A stretch of DNA of 37,382 nucleotides. It comes from JAOUGY01 sp050329955. GTDB lineage: Bacteria; Actinomycetota; Acidimicrobiia; Spongiisociales; ZC4RG35. Numbering within the stretch: the first letter of the stretch is position 1; each line of letters starts with the position of its first letter. Where the stretch lies: positions 1-37,382 of the forward strand of contig JBHJOH010000172.1 in the NCBI GenBank assembly GCA_050329955.1, read 5' to 3'. Made by a program: the position numbers and the translations under genes. Below the pieces are notes generated by a model, which saw nothing but the letters and a program-made list of their open reading frames with translations, was not told where the DNA came from and did no database searches. Of the stretch, positions 1 through 8,816 are shown piece by piece.

Positions 1-3000
1 CGACCGGAGCCACGAACGCCACCGCCGGCGGCGTTCCTGCATCGCCACGGCCCACCTCGTGGTGCTCGGCGATCTCTCCGGCTGTCAGCACCTTGTTGTA
101 GACCGCCACCTCGTCGATGACACCCGCAAACCGGAACCCGTTCCCACCATTCGATGAGTCGTGGAACCGGGCGCCATCGATCATCGAACCGATGGCACTG
201 TCAGCAGCGGCCTGATACAACGTCCCGACACCCGTCACCGTCCCGAACGACACCCCGTCCAGGAAACCCTCCACCCGGTTCCCGTCGGCGTCGTATACCA
301 ACGCCACGTGATAGGTGGTGTTGGCGGTGATCGGAGCCGACACGAACGCCGGACCCGACGCCCACGGCGTATCCGCCGAAGGATCATTGGCGGTGTTCCA
401 CGCACCCACATACACCCGACCACCACTCACATACATGTTGAGACCACGTGAGGTGCCGCCCTGCTCGTAGATGACCTGCTTGGCAGACGTACCCGACGCC
501 GAGAACCACGCCTCCACCGTCTGCGCACGCCGTGTCCGAAGGTTCAGGAACGACGAATCCGGCAACAGCACCGCGTCATCCACACCGTCGAAACGAGCCG
601 CCGTGTCCGAACCGGCCACCAGACCAGCCCAACCCAGCGTGACGCCACCCGAATAGGTGCCATTGATCCCGTTCCTGACCTCGGTCGCCACCGTCCCCGA
701 CGACTCACCCAAACGCCAGTACGCATCCGGGCCATCACCGATCACAACCGCGTCATACGCCGGAGCCGCGTTCGACACAGTCACATTCACCGAGCTCGTA
801 CTGGTCAGCTCGTCCGAGTCCGTCGCACGCACCTGGATCGTCCCAGCACCATCAGGAAGGCCCACCGTGCTGAGCGAACCCACATACCGTCCGCTACCGG
901 CATTCCAGACCGCAGCCACCCAGGTGGCACCATCCCACGACACATCCACGGCCAGGCTCCCGGCCGGATCCAGCCCATCGACCGCATCCACCACCACGTC
1001 GAAGACGCCATTCACCGTCGCACCCGCCACCGGCGCATCAACCGACACCGTCGGCGGAGCCTCGTTCTGCAAGGTGAAGTCGACGATCTGGGTGGTGACG
1101 AGTCCGTTGCCGTCGGTGACCGTGACCGTGTAGCTCCGAGCCCCGTCTGCGACCCCGGCGAGACTCAGGTTGGTGGTGAAGAGCCCGGTCGTTGCGTTGA
1201 ACGTGGGCGTGATCTGGGTTCCCGTCCACGAAGGGGTGACCCGCACGGTCAACGCCGAGGTGGCAGTCACGAAGTCGCGGGAGGCGATCGTCACCGGGAG
1301 GCTGGTTCCCGCCACCGGTGCGGCAGGTGCGTCGAGCACTTCCAGCCCCGGCTTGTCGCTGTAGACCAGCACATCGTCGAAGGCGATGCGGTTCCACCAG
1401 TTGGCGAACGAGTAGCCCTTGCTGCTCAGGTGGCCGCCCAGCGAGAGCGTGTGGGTTCCGGCCGGCAGGGTGCCCAGGCTCATCGCCGTCTCGGTCCACG
1501 GCTCGGTGAACGAAGCGGTCGATCGCGTGGCGAAGGTGGTGACGACACCGTTCAGCGCCATCTGCCCTGACAATGTGCCCATCGAGGCCGATGTGAACAA
1601 CCTGCGGTCGAACCGGATGCTCACCGGGGTCGGCTCCGTCAGCGTGAACGTGGTGGTGAAGGCACCGGCCATGTCGGTCACGGGGGGAGTGCCGTTGAGC
1701 ACCTTGCCGCCCAGGATGAGAACGGCGGCACCGTCGTCGACGGGAGCACCGTCGGGAGCGTACATACCCACGGCCCGATCGGGCTTGATGCCGCCGAACA
1801 CACCCCGCTCGAAGGCGAAGGGCTGGTACTCCTGACCGGTGATCAGGTTGTCGAAGTTGGCGTCGACGTAGCGGGCGTAGGACCCGGCCCATATCTTCAC
1901 CGAGCCGGCGGTTACCGGACTCGACTGATTGCCCGACGAATCCACGCTCACGACGGTGTAAACGTGGTCACCGACCGGTTCGTTGGCGATCACCGCCGAA
2001 GTCGTCTCGGTCTTGGCGGCGGGCACGCCGTCGCGAAGCACCAGGTAGTGCGCCACGTCGGCGGTCGAGCCGGGTGCGGTGATGGTGACGGTCACGGTCC
2101 GGTTCGACACCGCCACCGCGGCGGCATTGGGCGCAGGGGGGGCGACCGTGTCGGGGGGCGGAGCGGTCGGGGTGGTCAGGCCGAGCGGACGCGGGCCACC
2201 CTCGAGGCACACCCGCGCAAGCGAGTTCACATACGAGCCACCGATCGCCTCGAGGTTGAGATCGCCGCCGATCCACAGGCATCCGTCGGGTGCCCCGTGA
2301 ACGGCCCACGGACCCGCCGAGATGACCCACTCGTCCTCGAACTGGTCATACGGGAAGCTGTCGAGGAATGCGCCGGTCTTGGCACTGATGGCGTAGATGC
2401 CCTCGACCACACCCTTGTAGGTTCCCTGGGCGATGACGGTCCAGTTGGAGCCGGGTCGGTAGTTGTCCCACACCCCGCCGCGGCAATGGCAGGTCGAATA
2501 GATGCGGTCGCCCACCACCTCGAGGTCCTGGTTGTCACCACCGGGGCTGTTGGTGAACACCCAGTTCACCACCGAGAAGTCATCGGCGTCATAGACGATG
2601 GTGTTGTGCTCGGCCCCGGCGATCACCACCAGGTCACCCACCGCCACCACGTCATAGATGTCGATCTGACCGGTTGACGGAACGTTGCGGGCAATGCTGG
2701 TGGGTCCCGTCAGGGTGGCGCCCGAGATGGTGAGAGCGGCGAAAGCGATCCGGCTGGAGCCGTTGACGGTGCGGAACTTCCCGCCGAGGTACACCCGGTC
2801 GCGGGTCTCATCTACCGCGATACCCCACACCGATCCCCCCGACACGGTGGGACGCCAGCTGGTGTCGAGCCGCCCGGTGGCCAGGTTGAAGCGGGCCACG
2901 TTGAACACGTTGGTGCGCGGCCCGACACCGTCGGACGCATGGGTGAAGTTGCCGCCGGCGTACACGAAGCCACCGGCGATGGTGATGGTCTTGACCTGGG

Positions 3001-3994
3001 CTGAGGCAACGGCCCAGAAGCGGTCGAAATGCGACGTCCAGTCCTTCTGCACGAGACCCGTGACGGGGTCGAGCGCCACCAAGCCACCGGTGTTGGGCTC
3101 GTCGTTCACCGAGTAGAACTCGCCGCCAACGAACAGGCGGGAACCGTCGGCGGACGCCTCGAGGGCAAGTACCGGCCCGTTGAGCGCGGGACGGAATGTC
3201 GAGATGAAGTCCCCAGTGGTGGCGTTGAGGGCCATCAGGAACGGCTGGTCGACCCCGGCGGCGAAGCGGGTCGGCACCGCCTCTTCGAAACGCCCACCGA
3301 CATAGAGGATGTTGCCGATCTGCTCGATGGCGAAAATGTCGGCGTCGATGTTCTCGCTCAGCGACGGCGTGTTGCCCCGGACACCCCACGAGGGGATGAC
3401 GTCGGGCTGGATCTCGAAGGTGGGGCCACCGACCTGCACTTCGGCGAGATGGAGGAAGTCGGTGTCGTGCAGCTGGACCCGCACGTACCTGCCGGTGCGG
3501 CCGACGGTGGCCGTGACGGTGGTGAGGGTGTTGTTGGTGAAGGAGTACTCGGAGACGCCGGCCTGGGCACGGGTGGCGTTGAGATCGGCGGAAGCGAAGG
3601 GGGCGTCGGACACGAACACCGAGAAGTTGTCGAGCCGTTCGGTGCAGCAGTCGGTGCGACCGAACACCTTGACCACCGGGATGTCCTCGACCGAGCCGAG
3701 GTCCACCTGCCACCAGGCGTTGAGGTCGAAGTCGGTGTGCGACACGGAATTCGAGGAGAGCGCGCCGTTCACATTCCCGTCGATCGCCCGCTCGGCGCCG
3801 TGGGTGTCCTGATAGGTGGAGGACTGGGTTGCGACCCCGTTGAGGGTCAGGTTGATCGGGGGAGCGTCGACCAACGGGGTGTCGTCGGCCTCGGCCGGTG
3901 CCGCGAACCCGACCAGAGAAGCCATCATCGCAAACGCGGCGAACGCGGCCACCAGTCGTCGTCCCAGACCATGGTCCACCATTGGTGCAATCAC
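1..3994 (-). CDS. Giant secreted lectin/adhesin-like multidomain protein (3' end outside window)
   Basis: Reading from GTG 3994 leftward, the frame stays open to the window edge, giving at least 1331 residues with no stop. The start is chosen because GGGAGGG (4001-4007) lies 6 nt upstream; ATG 3982 is an alternative. Visible order: signal peptide (about residues 10-36, ending APAEA); a fucolectin/F5-8C-type carbohydrate-binding domain (about 47-190, with AIDGN, WWQVDLG and GRTDCCTERL); a beta-propeller-like region (about 200-600) with repeated short strands such as LFVGGEF, VYAGGNF and VYLGGKF; a fibronectin-III-like domain (about 610-697); a beta-sandwich of unclear family (about 700-885); two Ig-like domains (about 887-1072); and a LamG/concanavalin-like domain (about 1077-1312, ending IDEVAVYNKVLTAGEI). 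Role inferred: exported glycan binding or surface adhesion. No catalytic domain is seen in the visible part. Codon use changes near 1060 (see findings). Confidence 0.88.
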   Translation of the reverse strand, partial: MIAPMVDHGLGRRLVAAFAAFAMMASLVGFAAPAEADDTPLVDAPPINLTLNGVATQSSTYQDTHGAERAIDGNVNGALSSNSVSHTDFDLNAWWQVDLGSVEDIPVVKVFGRTDCCTERLDNFSVFVSDAPFASADLNATRAQAGVSEYSFTNNTLTTVTATVGRTGRYVRVQLHDTDFLHLAEVQVGGPTFEIQPDVIPSWGVRGNTPSLSENIDADIFAIEQIGNILYVGGRFEEAVPTRFAAGVDQPFLMALNATTGDFISTFRPALNGPVLALEASADGSRLFVGGEFYSVNDEPNTGGLVALDPVTGLVQKDWTSHFDRFWAVASAQVKTITIAGGFVYAGGNFTHASDGVGPRTNVFNVARFNLATGRLDTSWRPTVSGGSVWGIAVDETRDRVYLGGKFRTVNGSSRIAFAALTISGATLTGPTSIARNVPSTGQIDIYDVVAVGDLVVIAGAEHNTIVYDADDFSVVNWVFTNSPGGDNQDLEVVGDRIYSTCHCRGGVWDNYRPGSNWTVIAQGTYKGVVEGIYAISAKTGAFLDSFPYDQFEDEWVISAGPWAVHGAPDGCLWIGGDLNLEAIGGSYVNSLARVCLEGGPRPLGLTTPTAPPPDTVAPPAPNAAAVAVSNRTVTVTITAPGSTADVAHYLVLRDGVPAAKTETTSAVIANEPVGDHVYTVVSVDSSGNQSSPVTAGSVKIWAGSYARYVDANFDNLITGQEYQPFAFERGVFGGIKPDRAVGMYAPDGAPVDDGAAVLILGGKVLNGTPPVTDMAGAFTTTFTLTEPTPVSIRFDRRLFTSASMGTLSGQMALNGVVTTFATRSTASFTEPWTETAMSLGTLPAGTHTLSLGGHLSSKGYSFANWWNRIAFDDVLVYSDKPGLEVLDAPAAPVAGTSLPVTIASRDFVTATSALTVRVTPSWTGTQITPTFNATTGLFTTNLSLAGVADGARSYTVTVTDGNGLVTTQIVDFTLQNEAPPTVSVDAPVAGATVNGVFDVVVDAVDGLDPAGSLAVDVSWDGATWVAAVWNAGSGRYVGSLSTVGLPDGAGTIQVRATDSDELTSTSSVNVTVSNAAPAYDAVVIGDGPDAYWRLGESSGTVATEVRNGINGTYSGGVTLGWAGLVAGSDTAARFDGVDDAVLLPDSSFLNLRTRRAQTVEAWFSASGTSAKQVIYEQGGTSRGLNMYVSGGRVYVGAWNTANDPSADTPWASGPAFVSAPITANTTYHVALVYDADGNRVEGFLDGVSFGTVTGVGTLYQAAADSAIGSMIDGARFHDSSNGGNGFRFAGVIDEVAVYNKVLTAGEIAEHHEVGRGDAGTPPAVAFVAPV

Positions 3995-4094
3995 GAAGAA
4001 CCCTCCCATCACATCCATCCCGAACAGGATGAAATCCCAACGATCCGGCTTGCCCCGCCGGCCACTCAGAGCACATGGTACCGACACGCGGCGT

Positions 4095-4132
4095 GATGTC
4101 GACAGGGAATCGCGACGGCCGACATCGACATC
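4095..4132. promoter_or_regulatory. 8-bp inverted repeat upstream of MFS gene (possible operator)
   Basis: GATGTCGA (4095-4102) and TCGACATC (4125-4132) are perfect inverted copies separated by 22 nt, ending 5 nt before the TAGCCT box. This is a plausible regulator site in the 155-nt divergent gap between the adhesin and the exporter. No regulator is identified. Confidence 0.3.
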
Positions 4133-4137
4133 TGTCC

Positions 4138-4143
4138 TAGCCT
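4138..4143 (+). promoter_or_regulatory. -10 box TAGCCT of a probable leaderless transcript
   Basis: TAGCCT ends 6 nt before the GTG at 4150 and there is no Shine-Dalgarno, so transcription would begin at or next to the start codon. No convincing -35 is seen. Confidence 0.5.
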
Positions 4144-4149
4144 GACCCC

Positions 4150-5622
4150 GTGAGCGACCCCCGGGACGGACTTCTCTCGCGCAGGTACCTCCCTGCGTCC
4201 ATCGCCATCTACCTGACGGTGGCACTGGTGGCGTTCGAGGGCACCGCCGTCGCCGCCGCCCTGCCCCAGCTGGCCGGAGACCTGGGCCGACTCGATCTGC
4301 TCCCGTGGGTCATCACCGCCTTCCTGTTCGCCTCGGGGGTGTCGACCGTTATCGCCGGCCCCCTGATCGACGCCCTCGGGACTGCCAAGGTCTTCGGCTG
4401 GGCTGTGGGGGTGTTCTCCATCGCCGGGTTCTCGGCCGGGTTCGCGCCCAGCATGGAGTTCCTCATCGGCATCAGGCTCCTGCAAGGCGCCGGAGGGGGC
4501 CTGATCGTTGCCGTCGGAATCGCCGCCGTCTCGCTCGTGTATCCGGCCCAGTTGACCGGTCGGGCCTTCGCCGCCAATTCGACGGTGTGGGGCGTGATGG
4601 GGGCGGCCGCTCCGGCGATCGCCGCCCTCCTGCTGACCGTCGCCTCCTGGCGGTGGATCTTCTTCATCAACTTCCCACTGGGGGTGGCCGCCATCATCGC
4701 CGGCCGTAAGGTGCTCCCGGGCCCCGCCGTCGGTGACCACGCCCGGCTCGATCTCCTCGGTTCGGCGCTGATCGCCACCTTCACCCTGTCGACGATCGTG
4801 GCCGTCGATTCCCTGTCGCCCATGTCGCTGGCGTGGGCATCGCTCGCCGGTCTGGCCATCACCGCCTACATCTGGCACGCCCGGCGGGCCGAGCGGCCGG
4901 TAGTGCGACCGGCGCACGTCTTCGCCCAGCCGTACTCGATGATCGGCCTCACGGTCGCTGCCATGATCACCGCCGCCTTCGCATCGAACACCTACGTGAC
5001 GCTGTATGTGTCGGCGGGCCGCGGGGCGGGCCCCACCCTGACCGCCTGGTCGGTGTTCTTCTTCACCATCGGATGGACGGTGGGGGCGAACGTGTCGAGT
5101 CGGCTCCTCGACCGGCGGGCCGAGAGCGCGGTGATGCGGACCGGGACCTGGTTCACCAGTTCCGGCCTGACTCTCACGGCGGTCACCGTCCTCCTCGACG
5201 GCCCCCTTCCCGTCATCTTCGCCGGGCTGCTGTTTGCAGGCGTGGGGATCGGGCTCGCCACCAACGCCGGGCTCACCCTGCTGAGGGCGGTGACTCCCCC
5301 CGAGCAGATCGGCCGGGCGGCGTCGGCCCACCAGTTCATCCGTAACCAGGGCTTCACCCTGGGCTCGGCCCTCGGCGGTTCGGTGCTCCTCTTCACGGTG
5401 GGCGCCCGGCTGGGAACGGTGGAACCGGTGCAACGGCTGCTGTCCGGCGATGATCTCTCGGCGTCCTCGGATGTCTCCCAAGCGGTGGCAAGCGGATACG
5501 CCACCACGCTCATGATGGCGGCGGCACTGTCGATGCTCGCCTTCATCCCGATCTCGCTCCTTCGCCGGCACCTCGCCGAGGCACGCGCCGAAGCCGACAG
5601 GCGGCGCCGGGACGCTGCCTGA
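4150..5622 (+). CDS. MFS drug/metabolite exporter, DHA2-like
   Basis: 490-residue polytopic inner-membrane protein of the major facilitator superfamily, with 12-14 predicted hydrophobic helices. The cytoplasmic loop 2-3 signature is visible as GPLIDALGTAKVFGW (about residues 72-86). The segment WRWIFFINFPLGV (about 173-185) is typical of the 14-helix DHA2 drug:proton antiporters. Family role: proton-driven efflux of small molecules; the substrate cannot be read from sequence. The start is GTG 4150, without SD but with a TAGCCT box 6 nt upstream. It is divergent from the giant adhesin and 121 nt upstream of a regulator/MFS pair, so two unrelated exporters sit side by side. Confidence 0.88.
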   Translation: MSDPRDGLLSRRYLPASIAIYLTVALVAFEGTAVAAALPQLAGDLGRLDLLPWVITAFLFASGVSTVIAGPLIDALGTAKVFGWAVGVFSIAGFSAGFAPSMEFLIGIRLLQGAGGGLIVAVGIAAVSLVYPAQLTGRAFAANSTVWGVMGAAAPAIAALLLTVASWRWIFFINFPLGVAAIIAGRKVLPGPAVGDHARLDLLGSALIATFTLSTIVAVDSLSPMSLAWASLAGLAITAYIWHARRAERPVVRPAHVFAQPYSMIGLTVAAMITAAFASNTYVTLYVSAGRGAGPTLTAWSVFFFTIGWTVGANVSSRLLDRRAESAVMRTGTWFTSSGLTLTAVTVLLDGPLPVIFAGLLFAGVGIGLATNAGLTLLRAVTPPEQIGRAASAHQFIRNQGFTLGSALGGSVLLFTVGARLGTVEPVQRLLSGDDLSASSDVSQAVASGYATTLMMAAALSMLAFIPISLLRRHLAEARAEADRRRRDAA

Positions 5623-5686
5623 GCTCTCTCTGTGACCCCACGCCGGATCTGAGCGCCATCCGCTTCCTCAGTTCGTTCGGAACCTC

Positions 5687-5734
5687 TTGATATTCAATTA
5701 GTTTGAACGTATATTCGTTCAAGCGAGTTGAACG
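5687..5734 (+). promoter_or_regulatory. Promoter with palindromic operator over the -10
   Basis: TTGATA (5687-5692), a 17-bp spacer and TATATT (5710-5715) form a near-consensus sigma-70-type promoter, unusual in this GC-rich window. The -10 sits in the centre of a perfect inverted repeat, TTGAACG (5703-5709) and CGTTCAA (5716-5722). A third TTGAACG half-site follows at 5728-5734, abutting the ribosome-binding site. Repressor binding here would block polymerase. Autoregulation by the downstream ArsR-type protein is inferred from position. Confidence 0.72.
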
Positions 5735-5743
5735 GAGGTTGGC

Positions 5744-6301
5744 GTGGACGAGGTGTTCTGGATCGAGGACATGGAAACGATGGAGGTTCTCTCCGACCCG
5801 GTTCGCATGCAGATCATCGAGCTGCTCCCCACACCCAGGACGGTGAAGCAGCTCGCCGAGGTCATGGAGGTTCCGAGGACTCGCCTGTACCACCACATCG
5901 GTCTGCTGGTCGACGCCGGCCTCATCGCCGTGGTGGAGAGCCGCGAGGTACGCGCTCTCACCGAACGGGTGTACCAGGCCACGGCGAAGTCGTACCAACC
6001 GTCCAAGGACTTCCTGGCAACCGTCGACCCCGGTCGACAGGCACAGGTGATCCTCGACTCGCTGTTCGCCGTCACCAGGGCCGACTTCGTTCGCACGGTC
6101 GAGGACGGGCGGGTCGCCCTCGATGGGTCACAGAAGAGCGTCGAGGTGGCACGGCGCAGACTCACTCTGACACCCGGACAGCTCGAGGCGCTGATCGAAG
6201 AGCTGGGCGCGCTCTACGAACGCTACGGCGACCTGGACGATCCCGGGGCGATGACCGTCGCCGCCCTCAGCGTCGTCTACCCCAGTTCGAGGGTCGGCTG
6301 A
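5744..6301 (+). CDS. ArsR-type winged-helix transcriptional regulator
   Basis: 185 residues. The N-terminal winged helix (about 10-80) reads METMEVLSDPVRMQIIELL, then a turn and the recognition-helix segment RTRLYHHIGLLVDAGLI, typical of ArsR/HTH_20 repressors. The C-terminal 100 residues are helical with no recognisable ligand domain and no ArsR metal-binding cysteines. Start GTG 5744 is supported by GGAGG (5734-5738), 5 nt upstream. Its stop TGA shares one base with the ATG of the next MFS gene (6301), so the two are translationally coupled. Probable role: local repressor of its own operon through the TTGAACG operator, released by a substrate of the exporter. The regulated target and ligand are inference. 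Confidence 0.85.
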   Translation: MDEVFWIEDMETMEVLSDPVRMQIIELLPTPRTVKQLAEVMEVPRTRLYHHIGLLVDAGLIAVVESREVRALTERVYQATAKSYQPSKDFLATVDPGRQAQVILDSLFAVTRADFVRTVEDGRVALDGSQKSVEVARRRLTLTPGQLEALIEELGALYERYGDLDDPGAMTVAALSVVYPSSRVG

Positions 6302-7563
6302 TGACGTCGCTGATCCGGATCCGCGACTTCCGCCTGCTCTGGGCGGGACAGGCGACGTCCTCGCTCGGTGACGCCATCACCAACCTCGCGCTCCTGCTGA
6401 CGGCGCAGCGACTGACCGGTTCTGTGTCGGCGGTAGCGGCGACCGCCATCGCCATCGCCCTTCCTCAGCTCATCATCGGTATGCCGGCCGGGGTCCTCGT
6501 CGATAGGTGGGATCGACGAACGGTGATGATCGTCTCCGACTTCGCCCGGGGAGTGCTCGTGCTCGGCTTCCTCCTGGTGACGAGCGCCGACCAGCTCTGG
6601 CTGATGTGGACCATCGCCTTCGCCCAGGCCGCCGTCGGCAGCTTCTTCAACCCTGCCCGGGGTGCCCTCGTCCCGGACATCGTTGGTCGGGAACGGCTCA
6701 TGGCGGCGAACTCGGTGTCGGAGACCACACGGATTGTGTTCGGAGTGATCGGAACCGGCATCGCCGGCGTCTACGCTGGCTTCGCCGCCGGTCTGGCCAT
6801 GTTGTTCGTGATCGATTCCATCACCTTCTTCGTGTCGGCCATCCTGGAGACTCGCATCGCCACCCGCGGCCGTCCGGCACGATCCGAGCCGAAGGCGCTC
6901 GGTGCCGAGCTGATGGCAGGCCTCCGCACAATCACCGCCACCCGACCCCTGGTCGGCGTACTCACCGGCGTGGGCGTGGCGATGATGGGCCTCGGCGCCG
7001 TGAACGTTCTCCTCATCCCCTTCGTGGTGGACGACCTGGGCGTGGCCGAGACGTGGTTCGGTGCGCTGGAAGCCGCCCAGGTTTCGTCGATGGTCCTGGC
7101 GGGCGCGCTGCTGGCAACGCTCTCCCACCGGGTACGTCCGGGCTCGGTGATGACGCTGGGCCTGGTCGGCGCCGGACTGGTGGTCGGCTCCATGGCCCTG
7201 GTGACCGAGGCGTGGCACCTCGTGATCGCCCTCTTCATGGTCGGCTGGTTCGTGACACCGTTGCAGGCGTCGGCGCACACCATCCTCCAGCGGGAGGTCG
7301 AGCCATCCATGCTGGGACGGGCGGGAGCCGGGTTCTCCACGGTCGCCACCACCGCCAACGTCGCGTCGATGGCACTGGCCGGTGTGGCGGCCACGTTCCT
7401 CGGTGTCCGGGGCGTCTTCCTGGCAGCGGGCGTCCTCACGATGGTCGCCGGAGCACTCGCCTGGGCGCTCACCCATGACCACAGCGCGGAACCGGCACCT
7501 GCACCGGCAGCGGCGTTCGGCCCCCAAGGGGAGCCTGACAACGCTCCCCCTGCTCTGATCTGA
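6301..7563 (+). CDS. MFS exporter, MFS_3/EntS-like
   Basis: 420-residue major facilitator superfamily permease. The frame is open upstream, but ATG 6301 is the real start: the upstream part is out of frame with the regulator that occupies it, and MTSLIRIRDFRLLWAGQ is the usual N-terminus of this family. The motif-A loop GVLVDRWDRRTVMI lies at about residues 65-78, with FFNPARGALVPDIV at about 117-130, both typical of the MFS_3 (enterobactin exporter-like, macrolide efflux-like) group. About 12 helices, then an Ala/Pro-rich hydrophilic tail. It is co-transcribed with and overlaps its regulator, so substrate-induced efflux is the likely role. The substrate is unknown. Confidence 0.88.
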   Translation: MTSLIRIRDFRLLWAGQATSSLGDAITNLALLLTAQRLTGSVSAVAATAIAIALPQLIIGMPAGVLVDRWDRRTVMIVSDFARGVLVLGFLLVTSADQLWLMWTIAFAQAAVGSFFNPARGALVPDIVGRERLMAANSVSETTRIVFGVIGTGIAGVYAGFAAGLAMLFVIDSITFFVSAILETRIATRGRPARSEPKALGAELMAGLRTITATRPLVGVLTGVGVAMMGLGAVNVLLIPFVVDDLGVAETWFGALEAAQVSSMVLAGALLATLSHRVRPGSVMTLGLVGAGLVVGSMALVTEAWHLVIALFMVGWFVTPLQASAHTILQREVEPSMLGRAGAGFSTVATTANVASMALAGVAATFLGVRGVFLAAGVLTMVAGALAWALTHDHSAEPAPAPAAAFGPQGEPDNAPPALI

Positions 7564-7572
7564 GGGCCAGAA

Positions 7573-7632
7573 CCGACCGTGGCGGTCGGGCTGAACCCAG
7601 GGTTGGACCCTGGGCCCACGGTTCGGGTTCAG
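7573..7632. terminator. Cluster of hairpins between convergent genes
   Basis: Three perfect stems lie in 60 nt: CCGACCG/CGGTCGG (7573-7579/7583-7589, loop TGG); CCCAGGGT/ACCCTGGG (7596-7603/7607-7614, loop TGG); and an outer CTGAACCC/GGGTTCAG (7591-7598/7625-7632) that competes with the second stem and covers the GCDH stop codon. There is no U-tract. A likely bidirectional terminator for the MFS and GCDH genes. Confidence 0.55.
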
Positions 7633-8810
7633 GAGAAGGCGGGGATGCCGGTCAGCGAGTTGCCCAGGATCAGCGTGTGGATCTCGTTGGTGCCCTCGTA
7701 GGTGTACACGGTCTCGAGGTTGGCCATGTGGCGGAACACGGGGTACTCGAGGGTGATGCCGTTGCCCCCCAGAATCGAGCGGGCGGTGCGGGCCACGTCG
7801 AGCGCCTGGCGGACGTTGTCCATCTTGCCGAAGCTGATCTGCTCGGGTGTCAGGGTGGCGTCGTCCTTGCGGCGGCCCAGGTGCAACGCCACCATCGAAG
7901 CGCGCTGGATGGCAACCATCATGTCCACCAGCTTCTGCTGGGTGAGCTGGAAGCCGGCGATCGGCTGGTCGAACTGCCGGCGCTCGCCGGCGTACTCGAG
8001 AGCGGACTGGTAACAGGCACGGGCGGCTCCCACCACTCCCCAGAGGATGCCGAACCGGGCCTCGTTCAGACACGACAGCGGCCCCCGCATCGAGGCGACA
8101 CCGGGGAGGACGAAGTCGTCAGGGATGCGGACATCCGACAACACCAGTTCGGAGGTGACCGAGGCCCGCAGCGAGGCCTTGCGGTGGATGATCGGGGCCG
8201 AGAAGCCCGGGGTGTCGGTGGGGACGATGAACCCGCGCACCCCTTCGTCGGTGCGGGCCCAGACGATGGCGACGTCGGCGATCGACCCGTTGGTGATCCA
8301 CATCTTCGAACCGTTCAGAATCCAGTCCGAGCCGTCCCGGCGGGCATTGGTCTTCATCGAGGACGGGTCCGAACCCGAATCCGACTCGGTCAGCCCGAAG
8401 CAACCGATCACCTCGCCGGCGGCCATGCGTGGCAGCCACGTCTGCTTCTGTTCCTCGGAGCCGAACTTCCAAATCGGGAACATCGCCAACGATCCCTGCA
8501 CCGACACGAACGACCGAACGCCGGAGTCCCCGTACTCGAGTTCCCGACAGGCGAGCCCGTACATGACGTTGGAGACGCCGGCACAGCCGTACCCCTCGAG
8601 GTGCATGCCGAACAGACCGAGGGCGCCCATCTCCTTGGCCATCTCGCGGGGGAAGGTGCCGTCCTCCCACCAGTGGGACACGTCGGGGAGGATGCGGTTG
8701 GCCACGAAGTCCCGCACGGTGTCACGAAGCAGCCGCTCTTCGTCACTCAACAGACCATCGACGTCGAGAAAGTCCAGCGGATCGGGCCGGGCGAACGAGA
8801 GATCAGACAT
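7629..8810 (-). CDS. gcdH: Glutaryl-CoA dehydrogenase (acyl-CoA dehydrogenase family)
   Basis: 393 residues, the normal length. Family reaction: FAD-dependent oxidation and decarboxylation of glutaryl-CoA to crotonyl-CoA in lysine/tryptophan degradation, electrons passing to ETF. Evidence: acyl-CoA dehydrogenase N, middle and C domains in order; CFGLTESDSGSDP (middle-domain FAD/substrate loop); GCDH-type RSFVSVQGSLAM and LNEARFGILWGVVGAA; catalytic base Glu372 in TYEGTNEIH, as in known GCDH (TYEGT). The start at ATG 8810 is supported by a TACAGT box 6 nt upstream and no SD. A related short-chain acyl-CoA dehydrogenase remains possible, but the Glu position and the SVQ motif favour GCDH. Confidence 0.87.
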   Translation of the reverse strand: MSDLSFARPDPLDFLDVDGLLSDEERLLRDTVRDFVANRILPDVSHWWEDGTFPREMAKEMGALGLFGMHLEGYGCAGVSNVMYGLACRELEYGDSGVRSFVSVQGSLAMFPIWKFGSEEQKQTWLPRMAAGEVIGCFGLTESDSGSDPSSMKTNARRDGSDWILNGSKMWITNGSIADVAIVWARTDEGVRGFIVPTDTPGFSAPIIHRKASLRASVTSELVLSDVRIPDDFVLPGVASMRGPLSCLNEARFGILWGVVGAARACYQSALEYAGERRQFDQPIAGFQLTQQKLVDMMVAIQRASMVALHLGRRKDDATLTPEQISFGKMDNVRQALDVARTARSILGGNGITLEYPVFRHMANLETVYTYEGTNEIHTLILGNSLTGIPAFS

Positions 8811-8816
8811 GAGAGC

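Noticed and set aside
3995..4094. Possible c-di-GMP or other riboswitch upstream of the adhesin
   Set aside because: A short GCCGG-type hairpin is present, but no conserved riboswitch core could be recognised.
4066..5571. Long minus-strand open frame (about 500 codons) opposite the first MFS gene
   Set aside because: Composition is Gly/Arg/Glu/His-rich without a fold. It is the antisense shadow of a high-GC gene whose plus-strand frame is a clear transporter.
5728..6300. Extension of the second MFS gene upstream to about 5728
   Set aside because: The upstream frame overlaps the whole regulator gene and is Arg/Gly-rich. The family N-terminus and the stop/start overlap fix the start at 6301.
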